Below are positions 1 through 6,124 of a stretch of 12,639 nt of DNA, one piece after another. Position numbers and translations under genes: made by a program. Location of the stretch: NCBI GenBank assembly GCA_007117185.1, contig SKHA01000338.1:1-12639 (forward strand). The letters are read 5' to 3'. The notes beneath the pieces are model-generated. The model was given only the letters and a program-made list of their open reading frames with translations. It did no database searches and was not told the origin of the DNA. This DNA is from Spirochaeta sp. (GTDB taxonomy: Bacteria > Spirochaetota > Spirochaetia > DSM-27196 > Alkalispirochaetaceae). Numbering within the stretch: the stretch's first letter is position 1; the number at the start of each line of letters is the position of its first letter.

Positions 1-29
1 GAAACCCGCTGATGATCCACAGTGGTTTC
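1..29 (-). terminator. Possible stem at 3' end of corrinoid operon (edge)
   Basis: GAAACC (1-6) and GGTTTC (24-29) are inverted repeats, with a further CTG/CAG pairing inside (9-11, 20-22). The stem overlaps the corrinoid-protein stop codon. The window ends before any U-run could be seen, so it may be a terminator, an intercistronic stem, or chance. Confidence 0.2.
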
Positions 30-663
30 ATGCCGCCTCGATCAGCTCCACCGCTTTTTCTGCGGCGCTGGCAGCGTCGGGGCTGTACGCATCGGCACCC
101 ACAGACTTGCAGTACTCTTCGGTGATGGGGGCGCCGCCAATCATGATCTTCACCCCCGGGCGAATCCCCGCGGCGTCGGCAGCGGCGACGACGTTCTTCA
201 TCTCCGTCATGGTGGTGGTCAGCAGGGCGGAGCAGCAGATGATGTTGGCCTTGTGTTCCTGCGCGGCGGCGACAAACTTCTCCGGGGCCACATCCGTTCC
301 CAGGTCGATCACATTGAACCCCTTGCCCTCCATCATCATCTTGACCAGGTTCTTGCCGATGTCGTGGAGGTCACCCTTGACGGTGCCGATCACCACGGTG
401 CCTTTGGGGTCCACCGCGTCGCGGATCAGCAGGGGTCTGAGAATCTCGATTCCGGCGCTCATCGCCCGGGCGGCGATCAGCACTTCCGGCACGTACACCT
501 CGTTGGCCTTGAACTTTCGCCCCACGATGTCCATGCCCGCCATCAGCCCCCCTTCGAGGACCTCCTTGGCGGAGACGCCGTTGTCGATCTGCTCCTGTAC
601 CAGCGCCTTCACGTCCTTCGCTTTGCCCTTCTGCAGTGCCTCGGAAATAGCTTCCATGCTCAT
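28..663 (-). CDS. Corrinoid (B12-binding) methyltransferase carrier protein
   Basis: Small protein that carries a cobamide cofactor and shuttles a methyl group between a substrate-specific methyltransferase and an acceptor methyltransferase in the cytoplasm (MtaC/MttC/MtbC family). The N-terminal ~85 residues form the helical cap domain. The Rossmann B12-binding domain follows and contains the D-x-H-x-x-G signature (DLHDIG, His100 from this start), whose His is the lower axial cobalt ligand. A CSALLTTTM segment and an IGGAP segment line the nucleotide-tail pocket. About 211 aa is a normal length. I chose the ATG at 663 because a GAGGAGGA ribosome site lies about 7 nt upstream. An ATG at 669 would give a 4-bp ATGA overlap with the activator gene, but the same site would then abut the start codon. 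Last of three co-directional genes (DUF1638, activator, this). The substrate is not shown. Family assignment is very secure. Confidence 0.95.
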   Translation of the reverse strand: MSMEAISEALQKGKAKDVKALVQEQIDNGVSAKEVLEGGLMAGMDIVGRKFKANEVYVPEVLIAARAMSAGIEILRPLLIRDAVDPKGTVVIGTVKGDLHDIGKNLVKMMMEGKGFNVIDLGTDVAPEKFVAAAQEHKANIICCSALLTTTMTEMKNVVAAADAAGIRPGVKIMIGGAPITEEYCKSVGADAYSPDAASAAEKAVELIEAA

Positions 664-665
664 CT

Positions 666-2306
666 TCATTCCTCCTCGGGAAACATCATGTGTTCGACGT
701 AGCGTTCCTGAAAGAACGCGTGTCCGCTCAGTTCGATATAGTTGGCTTGCGACGCAAGCTGTCGGGTCCGTTCCAGGGTGTCCTCGTTGCGGAGAACCAG
801 AACCGCGCCGCGGCCGGCGGCGTTGTCCACCGAGATGTACCGCTCCCGGGGCAGATCAGGGACGAGGCCGGTAGCCACGGCGCTCTCCACCCGCAGGTGG
901 TTGCCGAAACCGCCGGTGAGGACCACCTGGTCCAGCTCCCGGGGGGTGATTCCCGCGTCGTGGCAGAGGACATCGATTCCCGCGGCGATCGCCGCTTTAG
1001 CCAGCTGTACCTCCCGCACGTCCTGCTGGGTGAAGAGGTGGGTCTCGCTGATCCGTACCGCCGGTTCGCCGCGATGCTCGGTGAGGCGGTCCTGCCAGGC
1101 CAGGAGGGCGTCGTTGGGGCTGGCGCCTGGGCTGGTGGCGCGGCTGGTGGCGCCGTCGCGGTAGCCTTCGGCGCTTTCCATCCTTCCGGTCTCGTCCACA
1201 ACCCCGTCGGCGAGCATCTGCGCCATCAGGTCAAGCAGCCCGGCCCCGCAGATACCTACCGCCGGAGCGTCGGCGATGGTGGTGGTCACGATCCGGTCGC
1301 CCCGGCGGTTCCAGCTGTTGATCGCCCCGGCGATACCCCCCACGCCAGCGGAGATGCACGCTCCCTCGAAAGCGGGGCCCGCGGCGGTGGCGCAGGTATA
1401 CAGGTGCCCCTGGTGAGAGAGGGCCAGCTCGCCGTTGGTTCCGATGTCCACCAGGAGGGTGGTGCTTGCGGTGCGGTCCATCTCCGCCGCCACCGCCGCG
1501 CTGACGATATCCGCGCCGACGTACGCTGCCACCGAGGGCAGCAGAATGACCGCGCCCTGGTTGCCCAGGTTGAGCTCTCCGGCAGAGTACTCACGTGTTT
1601 CCAGGAACTCCGCCACGAAGGGGGCCCGGCCGATCCCGGCGGGGCTCACCCCCGCGATGAGGTGCAGCATGGTGGTATTACCGGTAATCACTACCGTGTT
1701 GATAGCTCCGCGGTCCCGGGAGAGCTGCTGCAGCATCCCCCTGAGCTGCCCCCGGATCGCACCGGCGAGGCGCTCCAGGTGGGCGGGGCTCTCTTCGCTG
1801 TAGCTGATGCGGCTGATCACGTCGGCGCCGAAGATCCCCTGGCGGTTCATCTCGGCGCGCACCGCCACCACCTCCGCCGCAGCGGTATCCAGGAGGTACA
1901 CCGCCACCGTGGTTGTTCCGATATCGATTGCCGCTGCCCAGGTTCCCTCTGCCCGTGCCCGGGGCCAGATCGCCGCCGGTACGGTGAAGCGGGGGATCTC
2001 GCCTTTTACCCGGGCTGTCTCCTCCCGCTCCGAGACGACCACCGTTCTGACCTCTGCGGCAGGGCAGGTACACGCCAGGCGGTACCCCCCGACGATCTGG
2101 TCCGGGGTGAGGAACCGGGCGTCCGCCTCGGAGGGCGGTGGCGGCGGGTCTGCCTGGACCACGCACTTTCCGCAGCGGCCCTTGCCCCCGCAGGGGGCGG
2201 AGATGGAGATCTCCGGGACGCCGCTCAGCGCGGCAAGGACGGTGAGCCCGGCCGGGACGGGGTCGAGCACCCGCTCCAGCTCTGCCTGGCGGATCTCAAG
2301 TGTCAC
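666..2306 (-). CDS. Reductive activator of corrinoid proteins (2Fe-2S + ASKHA/DUF4445)
   Basis: ATP-dependent reductase that rescues inactive Co(II) corrinoid protein to Co(I), the RACE/RamA-like role. From the GTG at 2306 (546 aa), an N-terminal plant-type ferredoxin domain shows C39-x5-C45-x2-C48 with a fourth Cys at 79 or 81, ligating 2Fe-2S. A Pro-rich linker (residues 54-58) and a middle segment lead to the C-terminal ASKHA ATPase fold (DUF4445) with phosphate motifs DIGTTT (128-133), TGN (208-210), DIGTNG (287-292) and GGFGNH (465-470). The start is decided by a GGAGG site 8 nt before this GTG. The longer frame from GTG 2354 has no ribosome site and only adds an ATPG-type low-complexity leader encoded by a tandem repeat. 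It overlaps the DUF1638 gene by 11 bp, so coupled translation is likely. An Ala/Thr/Ser/Pro repeat insert sits at residues 386-398. Activity follows from the family; which corrinoid protein it serves is inferred from adjacency. Confidence 0.93.
   Translation of the reverse strand: MTLEIRQAELERVLDPVPAGLTVLAALSGVPEISISAPCGGKGRCGKCVVQADPPPPPSEADARFLTPDQIVGGYRLACTCPAAEVRTVVVSEREETARVKGEIPRFTVPAAIWPRARAEGTWAAAIDIGTTTVAVYLLDTAAAEVVAVRAEMNRQGIFGADVISRISYSEESPAHLERLAGAIRGQLRGMLQQLSRDRGAINTVVITGNTTMLHLIAGVSPAGIGRAPFVAEFLETREYSAGELNLGNQGAVILLPSVAAYVGADIVSAAVAAEMDRTASTTLLVDIGTNGELALSHQGHLYTCATAAGPAFEGACISAGVGGIAGAINSWNRRGDRIVTTTIADAPAVGICGAGLLDLMAQMLADGVVDETGRMESAEGYRDGATSRATSPGASPNDALLAWQDRLTEHRGEPAVRISETHLFTQQDVREVQLAKAAIAAGIDVLCHDAGITPRELDQVVLTGGFGNHLRVESAVATGLVPDLPRERYISVDNAAGRGAVLVLRNEDTLERTRQLASQANYIELSGHAFFQERYVEHMMFPEEE
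1118..1153. repeat. 12-bp tandem repeat inside activator gene
   Basis: Two perfect copies of GGCTGGTGGCGC (1130-1141, 1142-1153), preceded by a degenerate copy (1118-1129, GGCTGGCGCCTG). On the minus strand they encode the ATSR/ATSP/GASP insert at about residues 386-398 of the activator, a loop between ASKHA motifs. The frame is kept. Confidence 0.8.
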
Positions 2307-3102
2307 TGGTGGTGCCTCCGTTGTCGCCCCTGGTGTCGCCCCTGGTGTCGCCACCGGGGGGGACGGCCCGAACCACTTCGTCTTCCTCGCCCACCTCCAG
2401 GGTGTGGCCGGGAGGGCAGACCATGATCTCCCCCGGGTCCCACTGACCGTTCAGCAGGCGCATCAGCATTCCCTTGTCGCCATCGACATACTCCGCCTTC
2501 CAGCCGAAGTCCCGGGCGATCTCTTCCACCCGGTCTCGATACGCCGGCTTGTCCAGTTCGGCCCAGCGGATGAACCCCGCCCGGGTATACGAAGCGAGGG
2601 AGTCCCGCTCAAGCTGCACCAGATACTGGGCGTTGTCCTCGTCGTAGAGCTCGGCGAAGCGCTGTTCCATCAGCGGGCACTGATCGCCGCAGGGAAACGC
2701 GGACTGCTCGATCCAGCCGGCGCTGAACCAGTACGTTCCGGGGTGACCGTCAAACTGCTCGCGGTACTTCTTGTGCGACCCCAGGAGGATCCCGATGCAG
2801 TCGTGGCTGCGGGGTATGATCAGCGGCAGTCTGGTGGTATGCAGGTCCGACACCGCCCGGGAGCACAGCCCGAACCCCAGGATGATCGCCCCGTACTCTT
2901 CCGGGGGGCGCGCCACCTGATCCGGCCCCTGCAACCCCGCTTCGGTGAGGTCGATCTCCTTCTGGATCTCTTTGCGCAACAGGTCGGGATAGCTGTGCAG
3001 CCCCTGCCTGATCCACGAGACGTCCAGTACGGCGTCGCTGGTGGCGGCAAGCAGTGAGATTTCCCGGGAGAAAACGTTGCACGCGATGACCTTGTAGCGC
3101 AT
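2296..3102 (-). CDS. DUF1638 family protein, first gene of corrinoid operon
   Basis: 268-aa soluble protein of the DUF1638 family. I know of no established biochemical function, but the family commonly occurs beside corrinoid methyltransferase genes. Recognisable elements are the N-terminal MRYKVIACNVFSREI strand/helix (Cys8), GFGLC (Cys80) and PRSHDCIGILLGS (His100, Asp101, Cys102). The three Cys and the HDC motif could bind a metal or cofactor (inference). The domain ends near residue 250. The last ~18 residues (GDTRGDTRGD...) are encoded by a 12-bp tandem repeat and are probably dispensable. The start is the ATG at 3102, where family homology begins. The same frame stays open to 3747, but that stretch is antisense to the PocR regulator. 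A weak AGGGG lies 12 nt upstream. The gene leads the operon and diverges from the PocR regulator, so it is probably the first target of that regulator. Confidence 0.88.
   Translation of the reverse strand: MRYKVIACNVFSREISLLAATSDAVLDVSWIRQGLHSYPDLLRKEIQKEIDLTEAGLQGPDQVARPPEEYGAIILGFGLCSRAVSDLHTTRLPLIIPRSHDCIGILLGSHKKYREQFDGHPGTYWFSAGWIEQSAFPCGDQCPLMEQRFAELYDEDNAQYLVQLERDSLASYTRAGFIRWAELDKPAYRDRVEEIARDFGWKAEYVDGDKGMLMRLLNGQWDPGEIMVCPPGHTLEVGEEDEVVRAVPPGGDTRGDTRGDNGGTTSDT
2322..2357. repeat. 12-bp tandem repeat, three copies
   Basis: Two perfect copies and one diverged copy of TGTCGCCCCTGG (2322-2333, 2334-2345, 2346-2357, the last TGTCGCCACCGG). On the minus strand they encode the RGDT-like tail of the DUF1638 protein. 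They also lie just upstream of the ribosome site and GTG of the activator gene. The unit is a multiple of three, so copy-number change would keep the DUF1638 frame. Confidence 0.85.
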
Positions 3103-3165
3103 GCAGCCATATTGCCCCTGAAACGGGATGCGCGCTATGATATATATGCTATAGATATTGCGATT
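3103..3165. promoter_or_regulatory. AT-rich divergent promoter region with direct repeat
   Basis: A 63-bp spacer between the divergent DUF1638 operon and the PocR regulator gene. It is strikingly AT-rich against its surroundings. Plus-strand -10-like hexamers are TATGAT (3136-3141, with TTGCCC at 3112-3117 and 18-nt spacing) and TATAGA (3150-3155). The minus strand has a TTGTCA box overlapping the regulator's first codons and several TA-rich hexamers. A direct repeat, GCTATGATAT (3134-3143) and GCTATAGATAT (3148-3158), is spaced about 14 nt apart, the sort of arrangement an AraC-family dimer could read. Function is inferred from layout and composition only. Confidence 0.5.
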
Positions 3166-4491
3166 ATGACAAAAAGCGCCCTCCCACTCCAGCAGAACGC
3201 CTCGTTCTCCCTCAGCGACGGGATCACCGTTGCCCGGGAGACGACCCTGGCCACAGGGGTACCGGTGAGCCTTATCTCCCCGGACGGCGAGGTGATCTAT
3301 CCGGTACGCCTCCGGGAATACCCGTGCTGGCTCTGCCACATCGCCTCCGGCTCCGTCCCTGACCGCAACGGTCTGGCCGGGGACCACGCTGAACGCGCCC
3401 GGATCGTTCAGCATACCGGGGGTGCCCACATCTTCCTGTGCCGGAGCAACCTCATGCACTGGGTCAGTCCGATCACCGTGGCGGGGAGACTGCAGGGTGC
3501 CCTGGTGGGCGGTCCGGTTCGCTTTGCCCGCGGCGAGAGCGATGTTGAGACAGACCTCCTTGCTCCCTTGAGGAAAAAGTCCGAGGTGGTTGCCAGGGCC
3601 CAGGAAGAGAGCCTGCGCCGGATGTACCGACGGATCCCCCTGATTGAAGCAGACCGCATCGAAGCGCTGGCGCAACAGCTCCACCGCCTGTGCCAGTCCA
3701 TCTCCGTTGCCGAGACGGGGATTTCCGGTGTCGCCGAGCCGGTCCACTCCCGACTGCAGCGGGAGTCGCGGATCAACGAGTACATTCAGCAGCTGAAGGA
3801 GTACCGTCAGGGCCAGGGCATGCAGGCGGGAATTCCCACCTACCCTCTGGAGACGGAGCAGCGACTCCTGCAGGCGATCAGATCAGGCGACGAGGAGCTG
3901 GCCCAGGCGATCCTGAACGAGCTTTTGGGCCACGTCTTCTTCACCCTCGGCGCCGACCTGGAGCGCATCAAGGTCCGTGCCCGGGAGATCGTGATTCTCC
4001 TCTCGCGTATCGTCATCGCCCGCGGTGCCGACGCGGACCGCGTGTTCGGGTACAACTACCGCGCCCTGGACGAGCTGGACGGGCTGGACGATATTAACGA
4101 CGTGGCTCACTGGATGGCGCGGATCGTCCGCGGCTTTGCCGGGTCGGTCTTGCGTATCCCCTCCACGGCGGTGCACACCACGGCGCTGCGCAAGGTCCTG
4201 GATTACATCGATCAGACCTTTCGGGGGCGGGTCACTCTGGAAGCGGCCGCCGGGCTGGCGGGGATCTCCACCGGCCACCTGAGCCGCCTGTTTCGCCGGG
4301 AGATGGGGGTTACTTTCAGCGGCTACGTCCGGCGGGTGCGGGTCAAACACGCCCGGGAACTCCTTGTCGGTACGGATCTGACCCTCAGCGACGTTGCGGA
4401 GCTGTGCGGCTTCTGCGACCAGAGCCACCTGACTCTGGCGTTCCGACGCGAAACCGCCACCACCCCGGCAGAGTTTCGCCTGCGGCGGTAG
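3166..4491 (+). CDS. PocR-domain AraC-family transcriptional regulator
   Basis: One-component regulator of 441 aa. Residues ~12-120 are a PocR-type ligand-sensing domain (PF10114-like, as in the propanediol-utilisation regulator PocR) with Cys54-x2-Cys57 in YPCWLCHIASG, Cys92, and ALVGGPVRF at its end. Residues ~190-330 are the helical middle domain usual in YesN-like regulators, including EQRLLQAIRSGDEE and NELLGHVFF. Residues ~342-441 are the double HTH AraC domain, ending in GFCDQSHLTLAFRR and TTPAEFR. The start is the ATG at 3166. The frame is open upstream to 3112, but that part lies in the divergent promoter. No Shine-Dalgarno is visible and -10-like elements end ~10 nt upstream, so the message may be leaderless. 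The gene faces away from the corrinoid operon and precedes a response regulator by 19 nt. It is likely the local activator of the methyl-transfer genes; its ligand is unknown. Confidence 0.93.
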   Translation: MTKSALPLQQNASFSLSDGITVARETTLATGVPVSLISPDGEVIYPVRLREYPCWLCHIASGSVPDRNGLAGDHAERARIVQHTGGAHIFLCRSNLMHWVSPITVAGRLQGALVGGPVRFARGESDVETDLLAPLRKKSEVVARAQEESLRRMYRRIPLIEADRIEALAQQLHRLCQSISVAETGISGVAEPVHSRLQRESRINEYIQQLKEYRQGQGMQAGIPTYPLETEQRLLQAIRSGDEELAQAILNELLGHVFFTLGADLERIKVRAREIVILLSRIVIARGADADRVFGYNYRALDELDGLDDINDVAHWMARIVRGFAGSVLRIPSTAVHTTALRKVLDYIDQTFRGRVTLEAAAGLAGISTGHLSRLFRREMGVTFSGYVRRVRVKHARELLVGTDLTLSDVAELCGFCDQSHLTLAFRRETATTPAEFRLRR

Positions 4492-4494
4492 CTG

Positions 4495-4503
4495 TGCTAT
4501 CAT
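4495..4503 (+). promoter_or_regulatory. Possible extended -10 element before response regulator
   Basis: TGC-TATCAT resembles an extended -10 (TGn-TATAAT) and ends 7 nt before the ATG at 4511. Initiation would therefore fall at or next to the start codon. No -35 is convincing. It overlaps the spacer after the PocR gene, so read-through from upstream is equally possible. Confidence 0.3.
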
Positions 4504-4510
4504 CGCCGCG

Positions 4511-6124
4511 ATGACCGCCCTGCGCATACTGCTGGTTGACGATGAAGAACTCTCCCGACGCGCCTTGACCGCGATGATCGCCAAGACCGGCCTGGACGTC
4601 CAGATTGTCGGTCAGGCCGCGGACGGAGAGGAGGCGCTGCGGCAAACGGAAGAGCTGCGTCCCGACCTGGTTATCATGGACATCAAAATGCCGGAGCTCA
4701 ACGGACTGGACGCTGCCCGAATCATCCGGGAGCGGTGGGAGGACGTTCATGTCATCTTCCTGACCGCCTACGATGAGTTTGAGTACGCCCGTGATGCGGT
4801 CAACCTTGGCGCGGATCGTTACCTGCTCAAACCGGTGGATCGGGATGATCTGGATGCCGCCTTGCGGGAGGTAGGCCGTCGCCTGGCCGAACCCATTTCC
4901 CCGCCGATCGTACCGGACCAGGGGGAACTGCGGCGAATCCGACGCTGGGCGGCGCAACAGGTGGTTCTGGCGGTGATCGCCGGTGACCAGACCCGCTACC
5001 GGGAGCTCCTTCATTTTCTGCTGCCCCAACAGGATGAAAACCACGAACGGGACGAGGGAGCTGGTGGAGTCCTGGCGCTGGTGACGTTCTCCCGGTCCTG
5101 CGAAAACTGTCTGGAAAACCTGGAAAAGTCTTTCGGTCGGGACGAGCTGGTCTGTACGCTTCCTACCGGGGACACAACGGGCGTTCTCTATATTCCAGGG
5201 CGCTTCGAAGGGGCGTCCCTCACCGCGCTGGCGGAGCGAGTTCTGCGCCGGTGCAGCCGCGTTCTCGGGGGAGACTGCCGCCTTCGGGTCGGCGCCACCG
5301 GTGCCGTCGGACTTGCCTCGCGGCGACTGTACCACCGGCTGGCCGGCGAAGGAGATCGGGACACCCCGCTGACAGTTATCGTTGCCGACAACGCCGGAGC
5401 GCACGGTGCGGGTCTCCTGCCCCGGGAGATGCCGGACCTGCAGCAACGGGTGGATACCATCCTGGCTGAAGTTGACGCCGGTGCCCGGCAGGGGATGATC
5501 ACAGCGCTACTGCAGGAGATCTCCCTTCTCAGCGAGGATCTGGAGCTCCTGCGTGAGCTGGCGGTGGAACTGGTGGTGCTCTTTCGCACGCAGATCGTCT
5601 CCATCTCCGGAGCGGACTCCGCCGCGATCGGCCGGGGATACCTGCAGGACCTGCACCGTGCGCCCAGCGGACCAGCAGTTCTGGACAGCGCCGCTACCCT
5701 GCTGCGCCAGTACGAACAGTACTTTCAGGGGCTGCACCTTGGTCGCTACTCCTGGCGCCTGGCCCGGGCGGTGGACTACATCCTGACCAACCTGGGGCAG
5801 AACCTGTATCTTGATATCGTTGCTGAGGCGGTAGGGGTAGGGGCGCAGCACCTGAGTCGCCTCTTCAAGGAGGAGCTGGACAGCACCTTCACCCGGTTCG
5901 TGAACCAGCAGCGTATCGACCGGGCACGCTACCTGCTGCTCTCGTCATCCCTGGGCGTGGCGGAGATCGCCGAAGCGGTGGGCTTCCGCGACGCCGACTA
6001 TTTCTCAAAGGTATTCCGTCGCCTCTGTTCCTGTGCTCCCAGCGAGTACCGCAGCTCCCTCGGTCACAGTGCCGGGCGAGTGCAGCAGGATGGAGACGGT
6101 GGTGCCTCCCGCAGCGACGAATGA
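4511..6124 (+). CDS. REC-AraC response regulator (YesN-like)
   Basis: Two-component response regulator of 537 aa. The N-terminal receiver domain (1-~120) has the acidic pair D10/D11, phospho-acceptor D57 (VIMDIKMP), T85 and K107 (LLKPVD). A long, poorly conserved middle region (~125-415) includes a helical part like that in the PocR regulator. The AraC double HTH lies at ~417-514, with a GFRDADYFSKVFRR second helix and a PSEYR end. A 23-residue tail follows. It very likely pairs with the YesM-type kinase on the opposite strand and controls the Rbs-type transporter operon, as YesN-like regulators commonly do for sugar uptake (inference). It starts 19 nt after the PocR gene with no clear ribosome site. 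Its last 120 bp, covering the end of the HTH and the tail, overlap the 3' end of the kinase gene in antisense. Confidence 0.94.
   Translation: MTALRILLVDDEELSRRALTAMIAKTGLDVQIVGQAADGEEALRQTEELRPDLVIMDIKMPELNGLDAARIIRERWEDVHVIFLTAYDEFEYARDAVNLGADRYLLKPVDRDDLDAALREVGRRLAEPISPPIVPDQGELRRIRRWAAQQVVLAVIAGDQTRYRELLHFLLPQQDENHERDEGAGGVLALVTFSRSCENCLENLEKSFGRDELVCTLPTGDTTGVLYIPGRFEGASLTALAERVLRRCSRVLGGDCRLRVGATGAVGLASRRLYHRLAGEGDRDTPLTVIVADNAGAHGAGLLPREMPDLQQRVDTILAEVDAGARQGMITALLQEISLLSEDLELLRELAVELVVLFRTQIVSISGADSAAIGRGYLQDLHRAPSGPAVLDSAATLLRQYEQYFQGLHLGRYSWRLARAVDYILTNLGQNLYLDIVAEAVGVGAQHLSRLFKEELDSTFTRFVNQQRIDRARYLLLSSSLGVAEIAEAVGFRDADYFSKVFRRLCSCAPSEYRSSLGHSAGRVQQDGDGGASRSDE

Noticed and set aside
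2307..2354. Upstream GTG start at 2354 for the activator
   Set aside because: It has no ribosome site and the added residues are only the translated tandem repeat. GTG 2306 has GGAGG at ideal spacing.
690..3057. Long plus-strand open frames (690-2426, 1807-3057) opposite the corrinoid operon
   Set aside because: They are antisense to well-supported genes, have no domain I recognise and a low-complexity Arg/Gly/Pro composition typical of GC-rich shadow frames.
3103..3747. N-terminal extension of the DUF1638 frame up to 3747
   Set aside because: It runs through the divergent promoter and antisense to the PocR domain. Family homology begins at the Met at 3102.
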